64,000 bases of DNA, taken from the NCBI GenBank assembly GCA_902141825.1, contig CABFPG010000002.1, forward strand, positions 620,001-684,000, read 5' to 3'. This DNA is from Thalassocella blandensis. Lineage in GTDB: Bacteria; Pseudomonadota; Gammaproteobacteria; Pseudomonadales; Cellvibrionaceae. Under the pieces are notes generated by a model. The model had not been told where the DNA came from. It did not search any database and worked only from the letters and a program-made list of their open reading frames with translations. The position numbers and the translations under genes are program-made. Position 1 is the stretch's first letter. The number at the start of each line of letters is the position of its first letter. Positions 9,646 through 18,917 of this stretch are shown piece after piece.

Positions 9646-10101
9646 GTGAATCAACAACAAAACGTGGCCGAACAACAGAACATTCAATCAGGCAGTGAAA
9701 CTCAACCGGCTTTTCGTACGACTATAGAGCCACGTTTTTGTGAAACCGATGCATTCGGTCATATCGGTAATACCGTTTTGCCGACATGGTTTGAACATGC
9801 GCGCAAACCAATTTTCCAGGAAATTTCAAAAAGTTTTTCCAAAGAAAAGTGGCCCACCATCATCGCTCATGCGAGCTACGATTTTATTAATCAGATATTT
9901 ATTGAATCGAACGTTGATATAGATATAAGCATCAGCCATATCGGTAATAAATCTTTCACCGTGCACCACGACGCCTGGCAGAACAACACTAAAGTTGCGG
10001 AAGGTAAAACTGTGATCGTCTGGTTCGATCACAGTGACCAGCAAACCAAACCCATCCCTGATGAAGTTCGCCAACGTTTGCAAAAATTTGTAATTAAATA
10101 A
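9646..10101 (+). CDS. acyl-CoA thioesterase, hotdog fold (4HBT/YbgC type)
   Basis: A 151-residue protein with the YbgC-type motif CETDAFGHIGN around residues 33-42; Asp35 matches the catalytic aspartate of 4-hydroxybenzoyl-CoA thioesterases. WFEHARKPIF follows, as in other members. It probably hydrolyses a short or medium acyl-CoA in the cytoplasm. The start is GTG, supported by AGGTG eight bases upstream. About 23 polar residues precede the fold. The substrate is unknown. Confidence 0.87.
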   Translation: MNQQQNVAEQQNIQSGSETQPAFRTTIEPRFCETDAFGHIGNTVLPTWFEHARKPIFQEISKSFSKEKWPTIIAHASYDFINQIFIESNVDIDISISHIGNKSFTVHHDAWQNNTKVAEGKTVIVWFDHSDQQTKPIPDEVRQRLQKFVIK

Positions 10102-10249
10102 ACATTTGAACACTCGCCCTCAGCAAGACAAAATCACTCGTGACAACTGAGGGCGATGGTATTTTTGACAAGTTGAGCGGATTATCGAATGGGTAAACTA
10201 ATGAATGGATTCTCGCCAACGCTGCATGTTGATTCCAGAAACAGATATC

Positions 10250-10945
10250 TTAAGGGATATACAGCTTAAAAACACCGCCACCCAAACTGCCACCATTTTC
10301 CAGCTTAATAAAACCACGTAAATTATGCTGCGTATGTAAATTCGCTATTTTCTCCGCAAAGTACAGTCCCAAATGCGTACCACCGTCGTTTACATCGGCG
10401 GCATCTTCCAGCAAGCCAGAGGGTTTTTGCAACATGCTGGCCGGATATCCAGGTCCATCATCGGCGACAGTGATACATAGATACTCCCCTTCTACCTCGG
10501 CAGATATCTCTATTTTAGATTTTGTATAGCGCACACAATTGAGCACGACGTTATGCACAACACTCCCAATCAAATCGATATCGTAATACCAGTTTAAATC
10601 CTCATCGCACTGCAATGACATACTGATTTCACTCGTCTCCACCAATAAGTGGTTACGCGCAACCTGATCTTCCAGTACATCAATAATATAATGCTGGTCG
10701 ACTCGCACCGGCAGTACGCTGTCGTCCATCCGGTACAACGTCAACAATTGAATAAGTTCGCCATTTATTCGCGACGCCTCATACTGCAGCACTGTAAAGC
10801 GTTTCGCCTCTTCTTCATTTTTTGGCGGTGTTTCCTGAATAAGGTTTTCGAGTGATGCCAGCAACATCCCGACAGAGTTTTTCATATCATGAACACTGGA
10901 TGCCAATACCGTGGAAAAATCTATTGACGGCTTGCTGTCTGTCAT
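10250..10945 (-). CDS. soluble sensor histidine kinase
   Basis: A 231-residue kinase without transmembrane or sensor segments. A phospho-acceptor box with His19 (SSVHDMKNSVG) is followed by an ATPase domain with N-box HNVVLNCVRYTKS, G1 box VADDGPGYP and G2 box GGTHLGLYFAEKIA. The start ATG overlaps the stop of the upstream response regulator by four bases (ATGA), so the pair is translationally coupled and very likely works together. With no input domain of its own, its signal probably comes from a partner protein, perhaps through the TPR part of the regulator. The target is unknown. Confidence 0.88.
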   Translation of the reverse strand: MTDSKPSIDFSTVLASSVHDMKNSVGMLLASLENLIQETPPKNEEEAKRFTVLQYEASRINGELIQLLTLYRMDDSVLPVRVDQHYIIDVLEDQVARNHLLVETSEISMSLQCDEDLNWYYDIDLIGSVVHNVVLNCVRYTKSKIEISAEVEGEYLCITVADDGPGYPASMLQKPSGLLEDAADVNDGGTHLGLYFAEKIANLHTQHNLRGFIKLENGGSLGGGVFKLYIP

Positions 10946-12567
10946 ATTTGCTCCTCGATGATATCTCTTATTTTGTTGCGGAGGGTCAGATACCGAGGAT
11001 GCTGGGAGTGACCTGCATCAATCAAAGTATCCACATCGGCTAATGCGGCTTCACATTCTTTTATCACATCATGATCATTGGGGACTAACATCAGTTTGCC
11101 AATTAATGACTGCACAATATTCAGATGTAAACCAACATGTTTTGGAAACAGCTTCTTCGCACGATCGAAGCAAAGCAGTGCTTCATCAAATTGCGAGCCA
11201 TTGTAAAGGTCAATCCCTTCGCGATTGACCTTGGCTACCAGAGCACGATTAACTTCACTGGCTGGCTCTTCCAAATATTTATCCAGCTTTTCCAAGGCTT
11301 CTTCCGTATCTGAAAAGTGTTCTTTCAGCTCGCGTAAAATAAAATTAGCCTGCTTTTCTTCTCCCAGTGCCAGCAATAATTCAATGCGATCAATTTCCGC
11401 ATCAATGTGCTTTTCATTTTTCATTAAATCATCAGCTTGCTGTAAGCTTAAACGAGCTTGCGCTTCTTTCCCGGTATTTGCACTTACCCGCCCTTCCAGC
11501 AAATGACATTGCGCCACTTGCGTTTTACCTAAACCATATTTATGTTGTGATTCCTGCATCATCACTTTCACTTCATCCTGAATATCGCCGCTTACGGAAA
11601 CGCCTTCATTGAGTGCGACCGATACTGTACGCACATAATCCAACTGGTCATCAAAGGTTCCGTAACACGAAAGGCGTCCCAGTCGCACCGTGCGTCGCCG
11701 AGCTTCGAGTTCCGCATGAATATCCCCATTTTCCTGAGCCACATCCGCCAAACGCTTTTGCCGCAAAATCGACATAGGAGACACCTCTACTGCGCGCTCC
11801 ACGGCCTTTTGCGTTTCTTTCTTGTTACCCTTTTTTTCCCAGTTATCGGCAAGTACATCGTAAGCCGGTAAAAACAGCGGATTTTCTTCCACTATTTTAC
11901 TCAACCAGTCTCCCGCCGTTTCCAGATCGCCGCGAATCTGCTTTACCTTGGCCAAGCCCAGGCGAGCCCAGTCGAGCGGGCGAATTTCCAAAGCCCGGGT
12001 ATAGAGTTTTTCAGCTTTTTGCAGCTCACCCTGCTCTATAAACACTTGCCCCAACAGCTTTTGCGCCATCACAGAATAACGATTATCGGCCAGGGAGAGA
12101 TCAATTAAACAGTCCGAAGCGCTAGCCAGATCACCCCGATCGAGCGCCTGATATGCAGGGTTCAACACCTCCCGCTGCACCAGCTGACGTGTCATGCGCT
12201 GCTGTAGCATCATGGCGGTAATCGGTTTCATGAGATAATCGTCGGGCTCACAGTCATAAGCAGACATCACAATGTTCCGACTGGATTCTGCAGATACCAT
12301 GATGAAAATATTTCGGCGTGTGATGCTGTTGCGAAATCTCAACTCTTCCAGCACATGCTGCCCATTTCGTCCGGGGCCCAAATCGTAGTCACACAGAATG
12401 ACATCGAAATGTGTGTTTGCACACTTTTCAATCACCTCTTCACCATTGGACGCCATGGAAATATTGGTGACCCCGAGATTTAACAGCATTCCGTTGACCG
12501 TATTGCGGAAACTACTAAAATCATCAGCAATTAGAACAGACAACTTGTGGTAATTGATTCGGCTCAC
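10942..12567 (-). CDS. response regulator with C-terminal TPR repeats
   Basis: A 541-residue protein. The receiver domain covers residues about 8-125: acidic pair Asp15/Asp16, phospho-acceptor Asp60 (VILCDYDLGPG), conserved Lys114 (DYLMKPI). The remaining 400 residues are helical tetratricopeptide-like repeats, for example LGQVFIEQGELQKAEKLYTRAL. There is no DNA-binding or enzymatic output domain, so the output is probably protein-protein contact. It is the first gene of a two-gene operon with the overlapping kinase. Similar receiver-TPR proteins occur in pseudomonads. The role here is not known. Confidence 0.88.
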   Translation of the reverse strand: MSRINYHKLSVLIADDFSSFRNTVNGMLLNLGVTNISMASNGEEVIEKCANTHFDVILCDYDLGPGRNGQHVLEELRFRNSITRRNIFIMVSAESSRNIVMSAYDCEPDDYLMKPITAMMLQQRMTRQLVQREVLNPAYQALDRGDLASASDCLIDLSLADNRYSVMAQKLLGQVFIEQGELQKAEKLYTRALEIRPLDWARLGLAKVKQIRGDLETAGDWLSKIVEENPLFLPAYDVLADNWEKKGNKKETQKAVERAVEVSPMSILRQKRLADVAQENGDIHAELEARRRTVRLGRLSCYGTFDDQLDYVRTVSVALNEGVSVSGDIQDEVKVMMQESQHKYGLGKTQVAQCHLLEGRVSANTGKEAQARLSLQQADDLMKNEKHIDAEIDRIELLLALGEEKQANFILRELKEHFSDTEEALEKLDKYLEEPASEVNRALVAKVNREGIDLYNGSQFDEALLCFDRAKKLFPKHVGLHLNIVQSLIGKLMLVPNDHDVIKECEAALADVDTLIDAGHSQHPRYLTLRNKIRDIIEEQI

Positions 12568-12859
12568 TAATTCGCTAGTCCAGAGGATTTATGGAGTCAG
12601 GGGTTTTATTTAGTGTAGTTGATTGTCAGTGGACGGCGAGCATTGCCCCAACAAGTTTTACTCCATCCGTAACGGATTTACAGATTCTTGTCCAAGACAA
12701 TTGCCGAATTCGCTGTAAAATCAAACATATCCCCTCCAAAAAGCGCTAGAATGCGCGCCTTTACCAGCGAAATTTGTAACACACGTTTTGCCCGCACGCT
12801 GCAATCCCTCTCCTGCGATTCCACGCGTATCCGGCATCTCAAACAACACACTTGCTACC

Positions 12860-13702
12860 ATGAACGAAAACACGCCAAACCACACAGCAGACAACTCTAG
12901 CGATTCACAAAGCCAGCGAGACAAACCCGCAGGCCAGGCAAGCACGCACTCGGCAAATGAAGAACACACATCGAAAATGAAAGACACCATTTATGCCACA
13001 CCGCTGGAAGCGACCTTAGGCTTTGCATTTGACCAAAAAGTTGTCGATGTTTTTCCAGACATGATTAAACGCTCGGTTCCGGGCTATACAACGATTGTGC
13101 ATATGATTGGACAGATGGCACAGCGCTACGCGCAGGCCGACACACGCTGCTACGACCTGGGCTGCTCACTCGGCGCATCCACTTTAAGTATGCGTCACCG
13201 CATCCAAAGTGCCGGCAGTAGCATTATTGCGGTGGATAATTCGCCAGAAATGATTGAGCGTTGCAGACAAGTCATCGAGGCGGATTCTTCTGAAATTCCG
13301 GTCGAGTTAGTTCAGGGAGATATTCTCGATGTCGACATCCAGCGTGCATCTGTTTGCGTTCTAAATTTCACTTTGCAGTTTGTTGCAAAAGAACAGCGGC
13401 CAGCGCTGTTGAAAAAAATATTCGATGGCATGGTGAGCGGTGGCATATTGATTATTTCAGAGAAACTTTGTTTTGATGACAACGACCATCAAGAGCTCAT
13501 GACGGAATTGCATCATTACTTTAAAAAAACCAATGGCTACAGTGATTTGGAGATTTCCCAGAAACGCAATGCATTGGAAAATGTTCTGATTCCAGAAACC
13601 TTCGATGCGCATAAACAGCGTTTGCTTGACATTGGCTTCCACTCACCTGAATTATGGTTCCAGTGTTTTAATTTTTCTTCTTTCATCGCCTTTAAAAAAT
13701 AA
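12860..13702 (+). CDS. cmoA: carboxy-SAM synthase CmoA
   Basis: Makes carboxy-S-adenosylmethionine from SAM and prephenate, the donor for 5-oxyacetyl-uridine at tRNA position 34. Family blocks are clear: [33 protein letters not shown] (SAM loop), [21 protein letters not shown]-like [30 protein letters not shown] and LWFQCFNF. The conserved protein begins near [13 protein letters not shown] (ATG at 12977). The longer start used here adds a 39-residue polar, Ser/Asn/Thr-rich tail not present in E. coli CmoA (247 residues). Neither start has a strong ribosome site. cmoB follows after two bases. Confidence 0.93.
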   Translation: MNENTPNHTADNSSDSQSQRDKPAGQASTHSANEEHTSKMKDTIYATPLEATLGFAFDQKVVDVFPDMIKRSVPGYTTIVHMIGQMAQRYAQADTRCYDLGCSLGASTLSMRHRIQSAGSSIIAVDNSPEMIERCRQVIEADSSEIPVELVQGDILDVDIQRASVCVLNFTLQFVAKEQRPALLKKIFDGMVSGGILIISEKLCFDDNDHQELMTELHHYFKKTNGYSDLEISQKRNALENVLIPETFDAHKQRLLDIGFHSPELWFQCFNFSSFIAFKK

Positions 13703-13704
13703 CC

Positions 13705-14706
13705 ATGATTGATTATTCCTCTTTCATTGAATCCATTCGCTCATCAAAATTAAAGCCATGGGCGGAACAATTGCCCGAACAAATTGCGGCAGGTTTATCC
13801 ACGCAACGCTATGGTGATTTACCCGGCTGGTACGACGCGCTTAACGCCCTGCCAAATATTACCCCCTCACAGGTAGACTTACGTAATGAAGTCAAGATAG
13901 GCACAATTACAGATGCAATCGCTGACGAGCGGCAACAACTGGAAATAGCCCTGCGCAACCTGATCCCCTGGCGCAAAGGCCCCTATAATATTTTTGATGT
14001 GCACATCGACACGGAATGGCGCTCAGACTGGAAGTGGGACCGCGTGCTCGAACATATATCACCGCTTGCAGATCGTAATATTTTGGATGTGGGCTGTGGC
14101 AATGGCTATCACTGTTTACGCATGCTTGGGGAAAAGGCAAGACGCGTCATTGGCATTGACCCCTCGCCGCGTTTTGTAGTGCAATTTTATATGCTGAAAA
14201 AATACCTGGATCTTTATTGCCAGGCACAACAGCAGGACACCTTTGCCGTTGATGTGCTTCCGGTTGGCATTGAAGCGCTGCCAGAAAATCTTCAGGCGTT
14301 CGATACCACTTTTTCCATGGGCGTCCTGTACCATCGCCGATCTCCTTTTGACCATTTACGTGAACTGAAAGACACCCTTGTTCCAGGCGGCGAGCTGGTT
14401 TTGGAAACCTTAATTATTGAGGGCAAACTGGGAGACACGCTGGTACCAGAAGACCGCTATGCGAAAATGAACAACGTCTGGTTTCTGCCTAGCGCTGAGA
14501 CTTTAATATCCTGGCTGAAGAAAGTGGGGTTTACCAATATACGCTGTGTCGATAACAACGTAACATCGCTGCAGGAACAACGTGTTACTGATTGGATGCA
14601 ATACCAGTCCCTGGAAGATTTTTTGCACCCTGAAGACAAAAGTCTGACAGCCGAAGGCCACCCTGCTCCGATGCGTGGCGTTTTTGTTGCGCAGAAGCCA
14701 CGTTAA
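13705..14706 (+). CDS. cmoB: tRNA U34 carboxymethyltransferase CmoB
   Basis: Transfers the carboxymethyl group of carboxy-SAM to 5-hydroxyuridine at the wobble position, giving cmo5U. It has 333 residues (E. coli 323). The N-terminal extension has WYDALNALPNI. The Rossmann part holds NILDVGCGNGYHCLRM and VIGIDPSPRFVVQF, then FSMGVLYHRRSPFDHL and GELVLETLII, all family hallmarks. It starts two bases after the cmoA stop, so the two form an operon working in consecutive steps. The neighbourhood is rich in tRNA and rRNA modification genes. Confidence 0.95.
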   Translation: MIDYSSFIESIRSSKLKPWAEQLPEQIAAGLSTQRYGDLPGWYDALNALPNITPSQVDLRNEVKIGTITDAIADERQQLEIALRNLIPWRKGPYNIFDVHIDTEWRSDWKWDRVLEHISPLADRNILDVGCGNGYHCLRMLGEKARRVIGIDPSPRFVVQFYMLKKYLDLYCQAQQQDTFAVDVLPVGIEALPENLQAFDTTFSMGVLYHRRSPFDHLRELKDTLVPGGELVLETLIIEGKLGDTLVPEDRYAKMNNVWFLPSAETLISWLKKVGFTNIRCVDNNVTSLQEQRVTDWMQYQSLEDFLHPEDKSLTAEGHPAPMRGVFVAQKPR

Positions 14707-14773
14707 CACCCTTGGCACATGTTGTTTTCCTAAAAAGGAACAACAGGAAAAAAATACAAAGCAGAATTTAACA

Positions 14774-15259
14774 ATGACAATTCACATTGTAAAAGTAGAC
14801 TACAACAATCATCAACATATGCAGGATTTAGCTCAGCAACTGCAACATTACTCAGCAGACCCAATGGGTGGCGGTGATGCCATGCCGCTAGAAACTGCAC
14901 GCAAAAATATTGCAGCGATGAGCGAAAGAAGTTTTGCCATCAGTTTCTTAGCCTACGATGATGATCAAGCAGTGGGCTTTTGCAATTGCTTTGAAAGTTT
15001 TTCGACATTTGCCGGACAGGCTATCATCAACATTCATGATCTCGCCGTGATGGCGGGTCAACGTGGGAAAGGCGTAGGATCAAAGCTGCTCAGCGCGGTC
15101 GAAACGCACGCACAATCCATTCAAGCCGCCAAACTCACACTGGAAGTTCTGGAAGGTAACGACAGAGCGAGGCGCACTTACCAAAGCTTTGGTTTTAAGC
15201 CCTATACGCTGGACGACACTTCTGGTTGTGCCCAGTTCTGGCAAAAATATCTCAATTAG
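14774..15259 (+). CDS. GNAT-family N-acetyltransferase
   Basis: A 161-residue acetyltransferase. The acetyl-CoA loop QRGKGVGSKLL starts near residue 96 after the strand IHDLAVMAG. The following LTLEVLEGNDRARRTYQSFGF is the usual GNAT motif B. The acceptor is unknown. It follows cmoB by 67 bases on the same strand, so it may be co-transcribed, but no functional link to tRNA modification is evident. I chose the ATG of MTIHIVKV. An upstream in-frame ATG would overlap cmoB and adds residues without GNAT character. Confidence 0.83.
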   Translation: MTIHIVKVDYNNHQHMQDLAQQLQHYSADPMGGGDAMPLETARKNIAAMSERSFAISFLAYDDDQAVGFCNCFESFSTFAGQAIINIHDLAVMAGQRGKGVGSKLLSAVETHAQSIQAAKLTLEVLEGNDRARRTYQSFGFKPYTLDDTSGCAQFWQKYLN

Positions 15260-15321
15260 AACACACCACCATCAACATTCATTCGAACGTAAACCGCAAT
15301 ATTCAGCCGTAAGAAAACTCT

Positions 15322-17229
15322 ATGATTCAACTTCAATCAGTTCAACTCCAACTCGGAACCAAGGTCCTACTTGACCACGTCGATATGACCATTCACCCGG
15401 GGCAAAATTGGGGCATCATTGGTGCAAACGGTGCGGGCAAGTCCAGTTTATTTAAATTACTACTGGGCGAAGTTCATGAAGACAGCGGCACCTGCGCCAT
15501 CCCAAGTCATTGGCAAATTGCCCATATGGCTCAGGAAGTGGGAAGCACAACCCAAAGTGCCATTGATTATGTTTTAGATGGTGATGAAGAGCTTCGTCAG
15601 ATCGAACGCGATATCGAGGCGCACCAGGACGACGGTGAAAAACTCGCAACACTGTATGGCAGAATGGAAACCATCGACGGCTACAGTGCCCGCTCGCGCG
15701 CGCAACGTTTATTGCACGGTCTTGGCTTCGCCATTAGTGATGACAACCGCCCAGTTAAAGATTTTTCCGGTGGCTGGAGAATACGTTTAAACCTCGCCAA
15801 AGCGCTCATGTGCCGCTCCGATTTATTACTTTTGGACGAACCGACCAACCACTTGGATCTGGATGCTACTGTCTGGCTTGAACAATGGCTGCAGGCTTAT
15901 CCTGGTACGCTTTTAATTATTTCGCATGACCGTGATTTTCTCGACAATGTCATTAACGGAATTGTCAGTTTTGAAGGAGGCAAACTCATTTCATATTCCG
16001 GCAATTATTCTGCGTTTGAAAAACAAAAAGCGGAACGCCTGGCTCAGCAATCCCAAGCTTTTGAAAAACAGCAGGAACGCATCTCTGAAATTGAAGATTT
16101 TGTCCGTCGCTTTCGAGCCAAGGCGAGTAAAGCCAAACAGGCACAAAGCCGCCTGAAAGAACTGGAACGGATGGAAAAAATTGCTCCAGCACACATCGAC
16201 TCCCCCTTTAGTTTTCGCTTTCCCCTGCCCGATAAAATCCCCAGCACTATTATCAACTTGTCGGAAGCAGCCATAGGCTACCAAACCGAAAGCGGTGACA
16301 AGGTGTTAGCCGATAAAATTCAATTGAGTATTCTAGCTTCAAGCCGAATCGGGCTACTGGGCCACAACGGTGCGGGTAAAACCACACTGATTAAAACGCT
16401 GGCAAATGCATTGCCACTACTTAAAGGCGATAAAGTTGAAGGCACCCATATCGCCATCGGCTACTATGCGCAACACCAGCTCGAAGCATTGGATTTAAAA
16501 GCTTCTGCAGCACTGCATCTGCAACGCCTTAGCCCAAAGGCCAGTGAACAGGAAGTACGAAACTTCCTCGGCAGCTTTGGCTTTCACGGCGATCGCGCAT
16601 TTGAGGTGATCACGCATTTTTCCGGCGGAGAAAAAGCGCGGCTGGCACTGGCGATAATTGCCTGGCAAAAACCTAACATCCTACTTATGGACGAGCCAAC
16701 CAACCACTTGGATCTGGAAATGCGCCATGCCCTCACCCTCGCACTACAAGGGTTTGAAGGCGCTCTGGTGGTGGTATCACATGACCGCCACTTATTAAAA
16801 AACACGGTTGATCAATATGTGTTGGTCGATCATGGCAAAGTCGAAGAGTTTGACGGCACACTGGAAGATTATCAGCGCTGGGTAATGTCACAGGAAGCGC
16901 AGGAAGTCGAGGCACCCGTAGAACCAGTAATGGGCGATAGCGCATTTAAAAAAGTCGATAAAAAAGAACAGCGTCAGATGGCCGCAGCGCTTCGAGAAAA
17001 ACTAAAGCCACTCACCAATCAAGTGAAAAAACTCGAGAAAGATATTGAGTCGCTACAGGCCACACTGGAGAAAGTGGAACAGAAACTGGCAGATCCTCAG
17101 ATCTATGAAAACCCCGGCCCCGAGCTGGAAAAGCTATTAAAAGAGCAAGCCCAAGCAAAACAATCGCTCGAAGAAAAAGAAGAACTTTGGCTGGAGAAAA
17201 GCGAAGAGCTTGAGTCGCTGAAAGTATAA
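15322..17229 (+). CDS. yheS: ABC-F ATPase YheS
   Basis: A soluble ABC-F protein of 635 residues (E. coli YheS 637). There are two nucleotide-binding domains: Walker A GANGAGKS at 34-41 and GHNGAGKT in the second. Signature motifs are SGGWRIRLNLAKAL and SGGEKARLALAI, and there are two DEPTNHLDL Walker B motifs. The linker has the YheS-type KASKAKQAQSRLKELERM stretch, and a C-terminal coiled coil covers about residues 540-635. ABC-F proteins bind the ribosomal E site and help stalled or slow ribosomes. The wording of the linker and signatures fits YheS better than Uup or EttA. Confidence 0.94.
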   Translation: MIQLQSVQLQLGTKVLLDHVDMTIHPGQNWGIIGANGAGKSSLFKLLLGEVHEDSGTCAIPSHWQIAHMAQEVGSTTQSAIDYVLDGDEELRQIERDIEAHQDDGEKLATLYGRMETIDGYSARSRAQRLLHGLGFAISDDNRPVKDFSGGWRIRLNLAKALMCRSDLLLLDEPTNHLDLDATVWLEQWLQAYPGTLLIISHDRDFLDNVINGIVSFEGGKLISYSGNYSAFEKQKAERLAQQSQAFEKQQERISEIEDFVRRFRAKASKAKQAQSRLKELERMEKIAPAHIDSPFSFRFPLPDKIPSTIINLSEAAIGYQTESGDKVLADKIQLSILASSRIGLLGHNGAGKTTLIKTLANALPLLKGDKVEGTHIAIGYYAQHQLEALDLKASAALHLQRLSPKASEQEVRNFLGSFGFHGDRAFEVITHFSGGEKARLALAIIAWQKPNILLMDEPTNHLDLEMRHALTLALQGFEGALVVVSHDRHLLKNTVDQYVLVDHGKVEEFDGTLEDYQRWVMSQEAQEVEAPVEPVMGDSAFKKVDKKEQRQMAAALREKLKPLTNQVKKLEKDIESLQATLEKVEQKLADPQIYENPGPELEKLLKEQAQAKQSLEEKEELWLEKSEELESLKV

Positions 17230-17261
17230 GCACATAGCGCTGAATGTTAATCGTTAAGTGC

Positions 17262-17900
17262 TTATTTGAATTGCCATTCCAGAATTTGACTAAAATCGTC
17301 GATACACATGGCAGGCGCATAGGTTTTTAAACGGTCAATATGGTGAGCGCCGTAGCTCACCGCTATACGCGGCATACCCAGTTCCGCGGCCATCGCCATG
17401 TCGTACTCTGTATCACCGATCATAACAGCTTGATCCACCGCAACATCAAACTCGGTCAAGAGCTCATTTAGCATTAATGGATGCGGTTTCGAAGCAGTTT
17501 CGTCCGCACAGCGAGACCCATGAAAAAAATCCTCCATGTCCAGGTTTTGCAACACTCTATCCAGCCCCTTGCGACTTTTACCCGTTGCAACAGCAAGTAA
17601 AAACCCCTGCGCTTTCAATGCCTCCAGCGTTTGCATCACGCCAGGAAAAAATGGCGAAGGCGTCACGTCATTACGAACAAAATGGTCGGCATAACTGTCC
17701 CGTAAATTTTGCCTTTCATGTTCACCCAGCTCAGGATAGAGCGCCAGTATTGCCTCCGGCAAACCCAGACCAATAATATTGCGGATAGCGGCATCGTCAC
17801 GCGCATCTATAGCAATATCTCTCGCAGCTTGCTGCATACAAGACACTATTTTTGCAGCGGAATTACTAAGGGTTCCATCCCAGTCAAAAATAAAAAACAC
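17262..17900 (-). CDS. HAD-superfamily phosphatase, Gph-like
   Basis: A 212-residue hydrolase with the HAD motifs in order: I FDWDGTLSNS with nucleophile Asp6 and Asp8, II LLAVATGKS, III around GLDRVLQ, IV MIGDTEYDMAMA. The helical cap between motifs I and II is of the phosphoglycolate phosphatase/beta-phosphoglucomutase type. The substrate is unproven. It is followed in the same direction as rluC (76 bases downstream of it), the same order as in pseudomonads (HAD hydrolase-rluC-rne). Confidence 0.88.
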   Translation of the reverse strand: MFFIFDWDGTLSNSAAKIVSCMQQAARDIAIDARDDAAIRNIIGLGLPEAILALYPELGEHERQNLRDSYADHFVRNDVTPSPFFPGVMQTLEALKAQGFLLAVATGKSRKGLDRVLQNLDMEDFFHGSRCADETASKPHPLMLNELLTEFDVAVDQAVMIGDTEYDMAMAAELGMPRIAVSYGAHHIDRLKTYAPAMCIDDFSQILEWQFK

Positions 17901-17975
17901 GCTTACAACTCTCTTTGAATTCGGTAAATGAATGCCGGGTAGGACGTGAAAAGTCGCCGCGGCACAAGGGTACTG

Positions 17976-18917
17976 TTACATCTCAATTTTAGTTAGTTGC
18001 GCCATTGGCTCACTTAACTCTTTTGGCAGAGGTGCCTCCACTTGAATGCGTGTTCCATCAGCCAACTGAAAAGCGAGCGACGCCGCATGTAGAAACAGAC
18101 GCTTAAAGCCCAGCTCCTTCATTTGCCGGTTAAAGTCATCATCACCATATTTATCGTCACCCACCAAGGGGTGCTTGGCATGTAAAGCGTGCACACGAAT
18201 CTGGTGAGTTCGACCTGTAATTGGTTTTGCCCTGACTAATGAAGCCGTCTCATACCACTGTTCTACTTGAAACAACGTCTGAGACGCTTTTCCATCTGGA
18301 TGAACTTTCACCATTCGCTCACCACTTTGCAATTCGTTTTTGAGCAATGGGGCATCAACCTGCTCCCGCCGCTTAGGCCAACGCCCTTTCACCAGCGCCA
18401 GATACTGCTTGTCCATCCCCTTTGCGGAACGCAACAACGCATGTATTTCACGCAAAACACTGCGCTTTTTCGCCAGTACTATGCAGCCAGATGTGTCCCG
18501 GTCGAGTCGGTGGACCAACTCCAACGGTGTGTCTTGATAGATTTCACGCAAGGCCTCAACCAGCCCCAGCGAAATGCCAGACCCACCATGCACCGCCAAC
18601 CCCGAGGGCTTGTTGACAATTAACAGTGATTTGGATTCAAACAGAATAGCTTCGCGTAAATGATCCAATAGTCCCTGGCTGGGCTTCACGGCTTCCCCTT
18701 TCTCGGGCAATCGTACTGGCGGCACCCTGACAATATCGCCTGCTTGCAGACGACGATCAGGCTTCGTTCGCCCTTTATTGATGCGGACTTCACCTTTACG
18801 AATAATACGGTAAACGAGCGATTTAGGCGCTTTTTTCAAGACTCGCAGCAAGAAATTATCAAGCCGCTGCCCTGCTTCGTCTTCACTGATTGTGAGAAAT
18901 TGAACCTTGTCGGACAT
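17976..18917 (-). CDS. rluC: 23S rRNA pseudouridine synthase RluC
   Basis: Isomerises uridines of 23S rRNA (955, 2504 and 2580 in E. coli) to pseudouridine. It has an S4 RNA-binding domain near residues 12-75 (RLDNFLLRVLKKAPKS; RKGEVRINKGRTKPDRRLQAGD). The RluA-type catalytic domain carries HRLDRDTSG, whose first aspartate (Asp139) is the expected nucleophile, and GRTHQIRVH and HPLVGDDKYG. I use the ATG giving MSDKVQF. A TTG four codons upstream also lies in frame. It is transcribed divergently from rne. Confidence 0.94.
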   Translation of the reverse strand: MSDKVQFLTISEDEAGQRLDNFLLRVLKKAPKSLVYRIIRKGEVRINKGRTKPDRRLQAGDIVRVPPVRLPEKGEAVKPSQGLLDHLREAILFESKSLLIVNKPSGLAVHGGSGISLGLVEALREIYQDTPLELVHRLDRDTSGCIVLAKKRSVLREIHALLRSAKGMDKQYLALVKGRWPKRREQVDAPLLKNELQSGERMVKVHPDGKASQTLFQVEQWYETASLVRAKPITGRTHQIRVHALHAKHPLVGDDKYGDDDFNRQMKELGFKRLFLHAASLAFQLADGTRIQVEAPLPKELSEPMAQLTKIEM

